In this document: positions 1 to 9,108 of the stretch, in pieces
Layout of the letters: every line of letters starts with the position of its first letter
Position numbering within the stretch: the first letter of the stretch is position 1
Source: Slackia sp.
GTDB taxonomy: Bacteria > Actinomycetota > Coriobacteriia > Coriobacteriales > Eggerthellaceae
Reading direction: 5' to 3'
Length of the DNA: 33,498 nt
NCBI GenBank assembly: GCA_029266945.1
Contig: JARIED010000030.1
Span: forward strand, 1-33,498
Program-made: the position numbers and the translations under genes
Notes under the pieces: model-generated
What the model was told of the DNA's origin: nothing
What the model saw: the letters and a program-made list of their open reading frames with translations, nothing else
Database searches by the model: none

Positions 1-320
1 GTTATCACTCCTTAGGTATTCCAGGTCATCGTCCTGCCGATGGGGTCATCATACTCCCCATGAGCAGGTATTTCGAGGGGGTTTTCCGTTATTTTCGGCG
101 CATATATCCACCGTTTCGCATAGCGTATGCATATGCAAGGCGACACATGGAATATATTTCTCATTTTCCCTGACCAACAGGCATATATCGAAATGCATCA
201 ATGCCTGGGCCGTGCATATTCGGGAAAAATCGCCGCCGACGATGCGGCGCAACGTCCAGCAGAAAAACCCCTCTTGCCAGACAGGCCCGCACAAGCGGAC
301 CCGTCGGGCAAACATGCGCG
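1..320 (-). promoter_or_regulatory. intergenic region, probable leader of a gene just off the left edge
   Basis: I see no convincing gene here. Read on the minus strand, the last bases are an AAGGAG Shine-Dalgarno sequence (plus-strand positions 10-15, ctcctt) followed by a few bases and then the window edge. A minus-strand gene therefore probably starts immediately left of position 1. The stretch is more AT-rich than its surroundings, especially 100-200, as expected for a promoter region, but I could not choose one promoter. A small inverted repeat, ATGGGG at 40-45 with CCCCAT at 56-61, and two copies of GGTCATC (24-30 and 44-50) lie close to the start. Short open frames on both strands lack ribosome-binding sites and run through the terminator at 321-353, so they are not credited. 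Confidence 0.45.
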
Positions 321-353
321 AAAAAGGCGCGGGCGGCGTAAAGCGCCCGCGCC
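321..353 (-). terminator. intrinsic terminator of the hydrogenase operon
   Basis: On the minus strand a perfect 10-bp stem (GGCGCGGGCG pairing with CGCCCGCGCC, loop of 8) is followed directly by TTTTT. It lies about 74 bases after the stop of the hydrogenase gene and separates that operon from whatever begins left of the window. Confidence 0.9.
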
Positions 354-426
354 TGTCGCCATCGCGCCGAACGGCTCTGCCGAAGCCGTCGAAACGAGCT
401 CGAACCCTTGACCGATCGAGACCAGG

Positions 427-2196
427 TCACTTCTTCTTCATAGGACCGTCGACTCCCACGGCGCACGGCATAGACCAGGCGCCGTGATCGCTATGGAGCA
501 GCCGTTCGGCGAGCTCGGAAAGCGGAACTCCGAGAAAATCGCCGTAGCAGGCCCGCACGGAAGGATTCTCATGGCTGAAACGAAGCTCGCTTCGCGCATC
601 GATGCGACGCAGGACCGACCCGCGACGGGCAGCACGTTCCTCGCCATCGCAGATAGGCTGCCCGCCGCCGCCGACGCAACCGCCAGGACACGCCATGACC
701 TCGACGAAATCGTAGGAAACTTCGCCGCGATCGATAGCGCCGCAAAGCGCGTCCGCATTCGCCAGGCCGCTCGCCGCAGCCACGCGAAGCGTACGTCCCG
801 CCAAATCGAACGTCTTCTCGCGCCATCCGCGCTCGATTCCGTCGTAGCGGATATCTTCGAATGCATCGGGGTGAGGGTTCGAGCCCGTTGCAAGGAAATA
901 CGCCGAGCGCAAAGCGGCTTCCATCACGCCGCCCGTAACGCCGAAAATATGTCCCGCACCGGTAGCTGCGCCCAACGGCGCGTCGAATTCCTCTTCATCG
1001 AGCAAAGCGACATTCAGGAAACGGGATTTGATCTGACGCTGCAGCTCGCGCACCGTCAGCGCCGCGTCGACATCGGGCACGCCTTCGTTCGAATCCATGC
1101 CGGGATAGGCCCGTTCCGCCTTTTTCGCCACACAAGGCATGTAGGATACCACGAAGAGTTTGGAGGGGTCGATACCCAACAGGCCCGCATAATATGTTTT
1201 CGCGAGCGCACCGAAAATCTGCTGGGGCGACTTCGTCGTGGAGAGGCGGTCCTGCATCCAGGGATAGCGCGTTTTGAGAAAGCGCACCCACCCGGGACAG
1301 CACGACGTGAACATCGGCCCTTCGACGCCCGCCTCGAGACGATGCAGCAGTTCGCTACCCTCTTCCATGATCGTCATGTCGGCCGCGAAATCGGTATCGA
1401 ACACGTAATCGAAGCCTAGCTTTCGAACCGCCGCCACCAAGCGGGCCGGCGTTGCCGCGTCGGCGGCGAGGTCCAGGCCTTCATGCCACGATGTGCGCAC
1501 CGACGGCGCGATCTGCGCGATCGTCACGATTTCGGGATCGCTTATCGCATCGAACACGCGTGCGATGTCGCTTCGCTCGTGCAGCGCGCCCACGGGACAA
1601 TGCGTAATGCACTGCCCGCAATACGAGCAGTCGTCTTCAGCCACCGCGTCGACGCGGCTGCGCGAGCCGGAATCGACGAGGGCCCAAACCGCGAGCGCCT
1701 GGCTTTTTTCGCACACCGAGACGCATCTGAGGCACGAAATGCATTTCGCGGGCTCCTTGACGAGCGGGAAGCGCTTATCGACCGGCTCGGTATCGAAGCT
1801 CGTCGGAAACGGCACGTCATGGATGGCCATACGATCGGCCAGCGCCTGCAGACGGCACGTGCCGTTCCTGAAGCAGGTCGGACAACGGCGATCGTGACGC
1901 GAAAGAATGAGCTGCAGATTGGTGCGGCGCGCAAGACGGACCCTCTGCGTGTCGGTGCGCACTTCCATACCGTCGAAAACAGGGCTGTTGCACGCGGCGA
2001 CGAGGCGGTCGATTCCCTCGACCTCGACCACGCAGACGCGACAGGCGCCTATTTCGTTGAGCTCGCACAGATAGCACAGCGTAGGAATCTCGACGCCCGC
2101 AAGACGGGCCGCCTCGAGAATCGTCGCTGCGCGCGGCGCTTCCATTTCGACGCCGTCTATGACGACGCGGACGGTTTCGCCGCAGCCGCGCGCCAT
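427..2196 (-). CDS. hydA: [FeFe]-hydrogenase, large multi-cluster subunit (HydA type)
   Basis: Catalyses reversible H2 formation at an H-cluster, probably in the cytoplasm since no export signal is seen. Reading the 589 residues: a 2Fe-2S plant-ferredoxin-like domain (C41, C52, C55, C69), a His-ligated 4Fe-4S site (H101, C105, C108, C114), two 4Fe-4S clusters (C152/155/158/162 and C190/193/196/200), then the catalytic domain. Its three signatures are TSCCPGW (297-303), MPC with K358 (353-358) and MACPGGC (501-507), and a C-terminal small-subunit-like segment follows. From memory of Clostridium CpI, the proton-path residues C299, E279, S319, E282 and R286 fall at matching positions, so it looks catalytically intact. 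The ATG at 2196 is chosen because AGAGGAG lies just upstream; an earlier ATG at 2214 would overlap the previous gene and lacks that site. The gene begins 11 bases after the flavoprotein gene. Maturases HydE/F/G are not in this window. Confidence 0.95.
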   Translation of the reverse strand: MARGCGETVRVVIDGVEMEAPRAATILEAARLAGVEIPTLCYLCELNEIGACRVCVVEVEGIDRLVAACNSPVFDGMEVRTDTQRVRLARRTNLQLILSRHDRRCPTCFRNGTCRLQALADRMAIHDVPFPTSFDTEPVDKRFPLVKEPAKCISCLRCVSVCEKSQALAVWALVDSGSRSRVDAVAEDDCSYCGQCITHCPVGALHERSDIARVFDAISDPEIVTIAQIAPSVRTSWHEGLDLAADAATPARLVAAVRKLGFDYVFDTDFAADMTIMEEGSELLHRLEAGVEGPMFTSCCPGWVRFLKTRYPWMQDRLSTTKSPQQIFGALAKTYYAGLLGIDPSKLFVVSYMPCVAKKAERAYPGMDSNEGVPDVDAALTVRELQRQIKSRFLNVALLDEEEFDAPLGAATGAGHIFGVTGGVMEAALRSAYFLATGSNPHPDAFEDIRYDGIERGWREKTFDLAGRTLRVAAASGLANADALCGAIDRGEVSYDFVEVMACPGGCVGGGGQPICDGEERAARRGSVLRRIDARSELRFSHENPSVRACYGDFLGVPLSELAERLLHSDHGAWSMPCAVGVDGPMKKK

Positions 2197-2207
2197 GGAG
2201 TTCTCCT

Positions 2208-4040
2208 CTACCATGCAAGCCTTCCTTCCTTGCGCAGGATTCCGCATCCAAAGTGATCGCAACTCAAGCAACGCGCCGCCTCCTGGCGCATCTCCTGCTC
2301 GGAGAATCCGTATTCCACCAGGTCGAAATCGTGGCGACGTTGCTCGCCCGACCTTTCTCCGAGCACTGCGCGGCCCCACGGCATGCGGTCGTGCTGCAGA
2401 ACGGGGTCGAATTCGATATCGAGCGAAAGCGCACGATGAAAACCCAGGTCGGCATCGATCGAGCGCGCCGCCCGCTTGCCGTCCGCGATGGCGATGATCG
2501 CCGAGGCGGGGCCGCGCATGCAGTCGCCGCCCGCGTACGCGCCCTCAACATCGATGCAGCGCAAGCCGTCGTCGACCACGAGGGTCTTGCGCTCGCAGGA
2601 AAGGCCCGCGCGCTCGAACGGATCGGAAAGGACCTCTTGCCCGATGGCGACCACCACGGCTTGGCACGCGATGGACTCGGCGGGGCGCTGCGCGGGCACA
2701 GGCGAGGGCCGACTGTTACGAACAGGTCCTGTGACCTGCGGCTGGACCTGCAACGCGCGAACGCGGCCATCGGCGTCGGCCTCGATGCGAAGCGGGGCCA
2801 TCAAATCGGCGATATGACAGCCGTCGGCCACGGCACCTTCGATTTCTTCGGGCAAAGCCGTCATGTCGGCCGAGCGGCGACGATACACCACAGTGACGCT
2901 TTTCGCGCCCAGACGCACGGCCGTACGCGCCGCATCCATGGCCACGTTGCCGCCGCCGATGACGCACACGTCCATGCCCTTCCAGTCGGGAAGGGCGCCC
3001 GACGCCACCTCGCGCAACATCTCGACCGCCGACACGACGCCTGCGACATCTTCGCCTTCGATTCCGACGCGCTTGTCGCCATGGGCGCCGATCGCGACGT
3101 ACACGGCGTCATAGTCGCGGCGCACGTCCTCGATAGCGAGGTCCGATCCCACGTCGATGCCGCAGACGATTCTCACGCCCGCCGCTTCGATCGAGGCGAT
3201 CTCGGCATCGAGGATATCTTTCGGGAACCGGTAGTTCGGAATGCCGTAACGCAGCATGCCGCCCGGCTTCTCGAGGCGCTCGAACACCGTGACATCGTGG
3301 CCGAGGCGCGCGAGATAATACGCCGCCGAAAGGCCCGACGGACCCGAGCCGACGACCGCGACCTTTTTGCCGGTGTCTTCGAGGCGCGAAACGGCGCGTG
3401 GGCGCGTTTCATGGTCGACGGCATAGCGTTTCATACCGCGAATATTGATCGCGTCGTCGACCAGAGCGCGGCGGCACGTCTGCTCGCACGGATGCTCGCA
3501 CACGTAGGCGCAGGCCGAGGGAAACGGATTGTCCTTCCTGATCAGCTCGACGGCGTCGTCGAAACGGCCCGCGGCCGTAAGCGCGATATAACCTGGGACG
3601 TCGACATGCGCAGGGCACGACACCGTGCATGGAACGCCCTGAGACGAACTGCGCAGGCAGCTTCCGTGCTCCATGTGTTGTTCGAAATCGTCGTGGAAAG
3701 CGGCGATGCTGACAAGCACCTGCTCGGCGGCCTGAGAGCCGATGGCGCAATCGGACGTATCCCTGATATGCTCGGCGAGCGCACGCAGGCGCACAAGCGC
3801 GTCCGCATCGGCTTTGCCGTCGATGATGTCCTCGAGCATGCTCGAAACGCTCGCAAGCCCGATACGACACGGAACGCACTTCCCGCAGCTTTGCGCATGC
3901 GCGACGCCCACCTGGGCGCGCGTCATATCGACCGGACACGTCCCTCGCGCGGTCGCACCGAGACGCCGCGCCGTATCGTTGCACTGCGCGGCGAGTCGCC
4001 CATGAAGCGATGCTCGCGCGTACCCCTCCGCAATGCCCAT
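2208..4040 (-). CDS. hydrogenase-linked flavoprotein: NuoF-like Fe-S domain fused to a GltD-type NAD(P)H oxidoreductase
   Basis: The 610-residue protein starts with a short domain like the C-terminal iron-sulphur end of NuoF (C52, C55, C58 and C98). It continues as a glutamate-synthase small-subunit-type module. That module has an N-terminal cysteine-rich segment (C138, C142, C177, C181, C185, C189), an FAD-binding GSGPSG (231-236), a second nucleotide-binding GGGN (362-365) expected to take NAD(P)H, and a last Cys group (C591, C594, C599). The FMN/NADH-binding body of NuoF is absent. Start at 4040 is supported by GGGAGGAG a few bases upstream. It is the first gene of the two-gene operon with hydA, so it most likely passes electrons between NAD(P)H and the hydrogenase clusters. 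Glutamate-synthase-linked [FeFe]-hydrogenases (group A2 in HydDB, from memory) have such partners, but their physiology is poorly known. It is not a genuine GltD: no gltB is present. Confidence 0.85.
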   Translation of the reverse strand: MGIAEGYARASLHGRLAAQCNDTARRLGATARGTCPVDMTRAQVGVAHAQSCGKCVPCRIGLASVSSMLEDIIDGKADADALVRLRALAEHIRDTSDCAIGSQAAEQVLVSIAAFHDDFEQHMEHGSCLRSSSQGVPCTVSCPAHVDVPGYIALTAAGRFDDAVELIRKDNPFPSACAYVCEHPCEQTCRRALVDDAINIRGMKRYAVDHETRPRAVSRLEDTGKKVAVVGSGPSGLSAAYYLARLGHDVTVFERLEKPGGMLRYGIPNYRFPKDILDAEIASIEAAGVRIVCGIDVGSDLAIEDVRRDYDAVYVAIGAHGDKRVGIEGEDVAGVVSAVEMLREVASGALPDWKGMDVCVIGGGNVAMDAARTAVRLGAKSVTVVYRRRSADMTALPEEIEGAVADGCHIADLMAPLRIEADADGRVRALQVQPQVTGPVRNSRPSPVPAQRPAESIACQAVVVAIGQEVLSDPFERAGLSCERKTLVVDDGLRCIDVEGAYAGGDCMRGPASAIIAIADGKRAARSIDADLGFHRALSLDIEFDPVLQHDRMPWGRAVLGERSGEQRRHDFDLVEYGFSEQEMRQEAARCLSCDHFGCGILRKEGRLAW

Positions 4041-4189
4041 GATTCTCCTCCCGACAAGGCCCCGCAGGGCCGCCGACTCCATTCCCGCTCCGACGAAAAG
4101 CCCGCTTCGAACCGCGGGCGAAACGCCTCGCCGCGAATGCCGGCGCATAGGCGGGCGATCGGGCGAAACGGATATAAGCGAGATGCGTC

Positions 4190-4198
4190 ATGATACCA
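4190..4198 (-). promoter_or_regulatory. possible extended -10 promoter for the hydrogenase operon
   Basis: On the minus strand TGG-TATCAT forms an extended -10 element (five of six matches to TATAAT). It lies between the upstream terminator (4252-4299) and the flavoprotein start at 4040, and would give a leader of about 140 bases. No good -35 is present 17 bases upstream, so this is tentative. Confidence 0.3.
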
Positions 4199-4251
4199 TC
4201 GCGCGTCGCCCCTTCGCCGAAAGCGAGGGAAAAGATACGGCGCGGAAATGG

Positions 4252-4299
4252 AAAACGCCGCCCGTCGACGGGCGCGAGAGCCCGCAGCGGGCGGCATTT
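4252..4299 (-). terminator. intrinsic terminator after the uvrA operon
   Basis: Minus-strand AAATGCCGCCCG pairs with CGGGCGGCGTTTT around an inner hairpin (CGGGC/GCCCG), and the 3' arm runs into four T residues. It starts about 20 bases after the stop of the membrane-protein gene, so it closes the uvrA transcript. Confidence 0.8.
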
Positions 4300-4319
4300 C
4301 GCCCAACGGGCGGACGAGC

Positions 4320-5417
4320 CTATTTCTCGGTCAGGACCTTCGTTGAAGCCACATTGCCGGGCGCGATCATGAGCACGCCGACGCTTCCCTCTTCGGGCGC
4401 GTCGAAATACAGCGTGCCGCCGATGACCTCGCTCATCGAGAAACGATCGTCGGTCTTGAACGTAATCACCGCATCCACGCCCGAAATCGCAGAAAACGGC
4501 GTAGGGTCGGACGTGAACGCCACCACGGTATCGACGCGTGCCGCCTTGAAGCGAGCCAGCACGTCTTCGACATGCTTCACCAAGGCCGGGTCGATCGACG
4601 CAGGGTCGACAGCGGCGAACAGCTCGGACACGCTTCCGTAGGCGCTCTTGACGCGCGTCGTAGTCTTCTCGTCGAACGAACCCGACCCGCCCGACGGCGC
4701 GGTGGTCGTCGTAGTTGTCGTCTTCGTCGTGGTGGTCGTCGGCATGGAGAATCCTTCGGTCAAGGAATCGGGGATGCTGAATAACCCGTAGGTATGGCCG
4801 TCCTTCATGATGATGCGACCGCTCACGAATTCACGCAGCGAACCAGAGTCGATTTCGATGACCGAAGCTTTTTTGCCCTCGTAGATCGCCCGCGCCTCCT
4901 CCGTCGTCATCTCCCCGTCGGAAGCCTCGTCGATAGGATACGGCGGCTGCGAGGATGCGTCGTCGACCGCGTCTTGCGCGGAGGCGGAAGACGCCTTGTC
5001 GGGCACGGAGGGAATCAGGATCGGCTTGATGTCCCTCCCCTGCGCATCCGCCGCCTTCTCGTCCGCCTGCGACGAATCCTCCTTGCGCACCGTTCCGTCG
5101 AACAGCACGACGTCGTATCCCGACATATCCCCCGCGACGTCGTCGATGCTCGTGGCCGCGACGTTGAGCCCGCGGCCCGCGTTCGAGATGTACGATGTCA
5201 GCAGGATGAAGCCCGCCACCACCAGCACGGCGAACACGGCGAGCGCGATGCGTTCGCGCCTATGCTGCTTCGCCGCGCGCGATGCGGCGGCCGAACGGGC
5301 GTCGAGCAGACGCGCCGCCTCGGCCGAGCATGAAAACGACGGCTCGTCCCCTTCGCTCAGAGCGCACGCGCCGCCGTTTTCCCCAGGCGTCGCGGCACCT
5401 GCATCATGGCGCCTCAT
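4320..5417 (-). CDS. uncharacterised single-pass membrane protein with a poly-threonine linker
   Basis: I do not recognise the family. The 365-residue product has a hydrophilic N-terminal part, one membrane helix at about residues 57-77 preceded by a basic cluster (KQHRRER, 50-56), and a long part predicted to lie outside the cell. The outer part has a first region (85-225), an almost pure threonine run (227-239), a Gly/Ser stretch and a C-terminal domain (250-365) rich in short beta-type segments such as [10 protein letters not shown] and ITFKTDD. The ATG overlaps the uvrA stop in the ATGA arrangement, so translation is probably coupled to UvrA even though the products seem unrelated. No catalytic motif or lipobox is visible. 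The C-terminal half faintly recalls membrane-anchored coriobacterial proteins annotated as metallophosphatases, but I see no metal-binding motif, so I do not assign that function. Confidence 0.75.
   Translation of the reverse strand: MRRHDAGAATPGENGGACALSEGDEPSFSCSAEAARLLDARSAAASRAAKQHRRERIALAVFAVLVVAGFILLTSYISNAGRGLNVAATSIDDVAGDMSGYDVVLFDGTVRKEDSSQADEKAADAQGRDIKPILIPSVPDKASSASAQDAVDDASSQPPYPIDEASDGEMTTEEARAIYEGKKASVIEIDSGSLREFVSGRIIMKDGHTYGLFSIPDSLTEGFSMPTTTTTKTTTTTTTAPSGGSGSFDEKTTTRVKSAYGSVSELFAAVDPASIDPALVKHVEDVLARFKAARVDTVVAFTSDPTPFSAISGVDAVITFKTDDRFSMSEVIGGTLYFDAPEEGSVGVLMIAPGNVASTKVLTEK
4701..4739 (-). repeat. threonine-codon tract
   Basis: Thirteen codons encode residues 227-239 of the membrane protein, twelve Thr and one Lys, mostly as ACG and ACC with some ACA, AAG and ACT-type variation. 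Mixed codon use suggests selection for a Thr-rich linker and not fresh slippage. Such linkers outside the membrane are often glycosylated or act as spacers (inference). Confidence 0.6.
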
Positions 5418-8296
5418 CGTCCGGCCTCCAGAAGAGGGCGCAGGAACCGGCCGGTATGGCTTTCCGGCGTGGCGGCCACCTCCTCGGGCGTGCCTGCCAC
5501 AAGAATCGAACCGCCGCGTGCACCGCCCTCGGGACCCAGGTCGATCACACGGTCGGCGCATTTGATCACGTCGAGGTTATGCTCGACCACCAAGACGGTA
5601 TTGCCCTTGTCGACCAGGCGCTGCAGCACGTCGAGCAGCTGGCGCACGTCTTCCATATGCAGGCCCGTCGTAGGCTCGTCGAGAATGTAGAACGTCTTGC
5701 CGGTCTGGCGGCGCTGCAACTCGCTGGCCAGCTTCACGCGCTGGGCCTCTCCGCCCGAAAGCGTGGTGGCGGGCTGCCCCAGACGGATGTAGCCTAAACC
5801 GACGTCGTGCAGGGTCTGAAGCTTGCGCGCCAGACCGGGAATGTTCTTGAAGAACTCGAGGGCCTCCTCGACCGTCATGTCGAGCACGTCGTAGACGTTC
5901 TTGCCGCGATAGGTGACCTGGAGCGTTTCGCGGTTGTAGCGCTTGCCCCCGCACACTTCGCACGGCACGTAGACATCCGGCAGGAAATGCATCTCGATTT
6001 TGATCTGGCCGTCGCCCTTGCACGCTTCGCAGCGGCCTCCGCTCACGTTGAAGCTGAAGCGGCCGGGCGCGTAACCGCGCGCCTTGGCCTCCTGAGTGCT
6101 CGCGAACAGGGCGCGGATGTCGTCCCACAGCCCGATATAGGTCGCAGGATTCGAACGCGGCGTGCGGCCGATGGGGCTCTGGTCGATGTCGATCACCTTG
6201 TCGAGCGCCTCGTAGCCGGAAAGCTTGCGATAGGCGCCCGTGCGATGGTGCGCGCGGTTGATGCGGTTCGCCAAGGCGGGAGCGAGCGTGTCGGTGATCA
6301 GCGAGCTCTTGCCGGAGCCCGATACGCCCGTCACCACGGTAAGCGTTCCGATCTCGACCTCGACCGTGACGTTCTTCAGGTTGTTTTCGGACGCGCCCGC
6401 GAGCTTGACCGATCCCCTGCGGGGACGGCGGCGCTCGGCGGGCACTTCGATGCGGCGACGTCCAGACAGGTAATCGGCCGTGAGACTTCCCGTGGCCGCG
6501 GCCACCTGGTCGGGCGCTCCTGCGGCGACCACCGCGCCGCCACGCTCACCCGCGCCAGGACCCATGTCGATGACGTAGTCGGCGTGGCGGATCGTATCTT
6601 CGTCATGTTCGACTACGATCACCGTATTGCCCAGGTCGCGCAGATGCTCGAGCGTCGCGATCAGGCGTTCGTTATCGCGCTGATGCAGACCGATCGAAGG
6701 CTCGTCAAGAATATAGAGTACGCCCATCAGGCCCGCGCCGATCTGCGTGGCCAGACGAATGCGCTGCGCTTCGCCGCCCGAAAGCGACGCCGTCGCACGC
6801 TCGAGCGTCAGATAGTCGAGTCCCACGTCGACTAAGAACCTCAAACGCGCGCGGATCTCTTTGACGATCGCGGCGCCAATCGTCGCCTCACGCTCGCTCA
6901 GCTCGAGGGCGTCGAAGAACGCCAGCGAATCGACCGCCGCCATCTCGCAAACCTCGTGGATGTTCTTGCCGCCCACCGTAACGGCCAGGATTTCCTGACG
7001 CAGACGCTTGCCGCCGCAGGTCGCGCACGGAATGGTGGCGAAGTACTTGCCGTATTTGTCTCGCTGGGAATCGGACTGCGCGTCCTTGTAGCGACCGAGG
7101 ACCGCCTCGCAGGCGCCTTCCCAATCGATGTTCCAATAGGTCTCGCGGCCGTCGACGGTCACGTAGTCGACACGGACCTTTTCTTTCTCGATGCCGAACA
7201 AGAGCGCGTCGCGGACCTTTTTCGGCAGGTCTTCCCACGCGGTGGCGGGGTCGGCGCCCATATGCACGCAGACGGCGCGCAGGACCTGCGGGTAATAGTT
7301 TCCAGTCGCGAACGGGGCGATTGCGCCCTCGTTCAGCGACAGCGACGGGTCGGGCACGAGCAGGCTCGGGTCGACTTCCTCCCTGCTGCCAAGGCCCGCG
7401 CAGTCGGGACAGGCGCCGTAGGGCGCGTTGAAGCTGAAATCGCGCGGCTGCAGCTCATCCATCGAATGACCGTGTTCGGGGCACGCCAAGGCGAGCGAGA
7501 AGAAATGGTCGGCCGAGGAAACGCCCGTGAAACCGGGCGTCGTCTTAAGGGCGTCGTCGCCCGCGACCTCGTCGTCGACGATATGGACGACGACGCGGCC
7601 CTCGGCGAGCTTGGTCGCCACCTCGACCGATTCGGCGACGCGGCTCGCAGCCTGCGCCTTGAGCACCACGCGGTCGACAACCACGTCGATCGTATGTTTG
7701 AACTTCTTATCGAGCTTCACCGGCTCGCCTCCGAGCTTGACGACCTCGCCGTCGATGCGCAGGCGCGAGAAGCCTTCTTTCTGCAGGTCGGCGATAACCT
7801 TCGTGTGCTCGCCCTTGCGGCCCACCACCACCGGCGCCAAGATCAGCGCGCGTTTGCCTTCGCCCAGGCCGAGAATCTCGTCGGTCACCTGGTCGGTCGT
7901 GCGCTTCTTGATTTCGCGTCCGCACTCGGGGCAATGCGCCACGCCGATACGGGCGTACAGCAGACGCAGATAGTCGTAGATCTCCGTGGTCGTTCCCACC
8001 GTGGAGCGGGGGTTTCGCGACGTCGTCTTCTGGTCGATCGCGACCGCGGGAGAAAGGCCGTCGATGCTGTCGAGGTCGGGCTTGTTCATCTGCCCGAGAA
8101 ATTGGCGGGCATACGCCGACAGGCTTTCCACATACCGGCGCTGGCCTTCCGCATAGATGGTGTCGAAGGCCAGGCTCGATTTGCCGCTGCCCGAAAGACC
8201 GGTGATGACCACCAGCTTGTCGCGCGGGATGGTCACGCTCACGTTTTTGAGATTGTGCTCGCGAGCGCCCTTGATCACGATGGAATCGCTTGCCAC
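5414..8296 (-). CDS. uvrA: excinuclease ABC subunit A
   Basis: Damage-recognition ATPase of nucleotide excision repair, acting with UvrB. The 960 residues show two ABC ATPase units: Walker [10 protein letters not shown] near the N terminus and GVSGSGKSS in the second half, each with an LSGGEAQR signature and a Walker B ILDEP. Zinc-binding cysteine pairs occur at CPECGR, CPDCAG, CATCGG, CEACKG and CEVCGG. Length is typical. The start is a GTG at 8296 with AGAGAGG upstream; no later start keeps the conserved [11 protein letters not shown] segment. The gene has its own promoter region with a probable LexA box (8362-8375) and runs by ATGA overlap into the membrane-protein gene. uvrB and uvrC are not in the window. 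Confidence 0.98.
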   Translation of the reverse strand: MASDSIVIKGAREHNLKNVSVTIPRDKLVVITGLSGSGKSSLAFDTIYAEGQRRYVESLSAYARQFLGQMNKPDLDSIDGLSPAVAIDQKTTSRNPRSTVGTTTEIYDYLRLLYARIGVAHCPECGREIKKRTTDQVTDEILGLGEGKRALILAPVVVGRKGEHTKVIADLQKEGFSRLRIDGEVVKLGGEPVKLDKKFKHTIDVVVDRVVLKAQAASRVAESVEVATKLAEGRVVVHIVDDEVAGDDALKTTPGFTGVSSADHFFSLALACPEHGHSMDELQPRDFSFNAPYGACPDCAGLGSREEVDPSLLVPDPSLSLNEGAIAPFATGNYYPQVLRAVCVHMGADPATAWEDLPKKVRDALLFGIEKEKVRVDYVTVDGRETYWNIDWEGACEAVLGRYKDAQSDSQRDKYGKYFATIPCATCGGKRLRQEILAVTVGGKNIHEVCEMAAVDSLAFFDALELSEREATIGAAIVKEIRARLRFLVDVGLDYLTLERATASLSGGEAQRIRLATQIGAGLMGVLYILDEPSIGLHQRDNERLIATLEHLRDLGNTVIVVEHDEDTIRHADYVIDMGPGAGERGGAVVAAGAPDQVAAATGSLTADYLSGRRRIEVPAERRRPRRGSVKLAGASENNLKNVTVEVEIGTLTVVTGVSGSGKSSLITDTLAPALANRINRAHHRTGAYRKLSGYEALDKVIDIDQSPIGRTPRSNPATYIGLWDDIRALFASTQEAKARGYAPGRFSFNVSGGRCEACKGDGQIKIEMHFLPDVYVPCEVCGGKRYNRETLQVTYRGKNVYDVLDMTVEEALEFFKNIPGLARKLQTLHDVGLGYIRLGQPATTLSGGEAQRVKLASELQRRQTGKTFYILDEPTTGLHMEDVRQLLDVLQRLVDKGNTVLVVEHNLDVIKCADRVIDLGPEGGARGGSILVAGTPEEVAATPESHTGRFLRPLLEAGR

Positions 8297-8336
8297 TTGT
8301 CGAACCTCTCTTCGAATACGTTATGTGCAGCAGGAC

Positions 8337-8375
8337 AGTTTATTGCAGCGAACAGGCATTTCGAACGGACGTACG
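8337..8375 (-). promoter_or_regulatory. uvrA promoter with LexA/SOS box
   Basis: On the plus strand CGAAC-GGAC-GTACG (8362-8375) differs at one base from the Gram-positive and actinobacterial LexA consensus CGAAC-N4-GTTCG. It overlaps a candidate minus-strand -35 (TTCGAA, 8360-8365), with a 17-base spacer and -10 TAAACT (8337-8342). The box sits about 65-80 bases before the uvrA start. Position, symmetry and the target gene all fit SOS control of uvrA; that LexA binds here is inference. Confidence 0.65.
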
Positions 8376-8418
8376 CGGAATCCTCCATACATCCAAAGAG
8401 CCGCGGCGCGAACGCGAT

Positions 8419-9108
8419 CTACATTCCGGGCTTCACCAAGCCGCTCTCGTAGGCCGCGACCACCAGCTGGGCGCGGTCGTGGGCGTCGAGCTTCGCCATG
8501 ACGCGCCCGACGTGCGTACGCACCGTAGCGGGCGATATGACCAGCTCATCGGCTATATCGTCGTTGCTCATGCCGCGACCGACCAGGCTCAAGATCTCGC
8601 GCTCGCGCTCGGTGAGGCCTTCGACCGCCGACCCGTCGAAGCGGGTCTTGCGCCGCGAAGCGGCATAGGTCTCCACCAGGCGGCGCGTGACGGAGGGCTC
8701 GATCAACGCATCGCCCGCCGCGACGACGCGCACGGCACGGGCCAGCTCGTCGGGTTCGACGTCCTTGAGAAGGAATCCGCTCGCGCCCGCGGCAAGGGCG
8801 TCGTAGACGTATTCGTCGATGTCGAACGTAGTCAAGATCAGCACGGCCACCTGGGACGTCTCCGGATCCGATGCCAGAATCTTCGTCGCTTCGATGCCGT
8901 TTTTGCGCGGCATGCGGATATCCATCAGCAAAACGTCGGGCCGCATCCTGCGCGCCAGCGCGACGGCATCGGAGCCGTCGACCGCCTCGCCCACCACCTC
9001 GATGCCGGGAAACGAAGAGAGGATGAGACGAAAGCCCTTGCGTACGAGGTCCTGGTCGTCGGCTATAGCCACGCGGATCGGCGCGGCAGGTGCTTTGCTA
9101 TCGAGCAT
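8419..9108 (-). CDS. NarL/LuxR-family response regulator
   Basis: DNA-binding partner of the sensor kinase encoded just upstream. The 229 residues have a receiver domain with the acidic pocket D17/D18, phosphoacceptor D63 (in LLMDIRMP), T93/T94 and K115. A LuxR-type helix-turn-helix at about 162-225 starts LTEREREIL. Start at 9108 follows AAGGAG at good spacing, and the gene overlaps the end of the kinase gene by 11 bases, so the two are co-translated. Targets cannot be read from the sequence: no transporter or stress gene adjoins the pair in the same transcript. Upstream in-frame sequence encodes only arginine-rich out-of-frame kinase shadow and is not part of the protein. Confidence 0.93.
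   Translation of the reverse strand: MLDSKAPAAPIRVAIADDQDLVRKGFRLILSSFPGIEVVGEAVDGSDAVALARRMRPDVLLMDIRMPRKNGIEATKILASDPETSQVAVLILTTFDIDEYVYDALAAGASGFLLKDVEPDELARAVRVVAAGDALIEPSVTRRLVETYAASRRKTRFDGSAVEGLTEREREILSLVGRGMSNDDIADELVISPATVRTHVGRVMAKLDAHDRAQLVVAAYESGLVKPGM

Noticed and set aside
49..411. Small open frames on both strands at the left edge
   Set aside because: No ribosome-binding sites, no recognisable motif, and they run through or abut the hydrogenase terminator.
2253..4193. Plus-strand open frame of 646 codons opposite the hydrogenase flavoprotein
   Set aside because: It is an antisense shadow: the minus strand encodes clear Fe-S and nucleotide-binding motifs, while this frame has His/Arg/Ala-rich low-information sequence, no ribosome-binding site and no family motif. 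High GC third positions keep such frames open.
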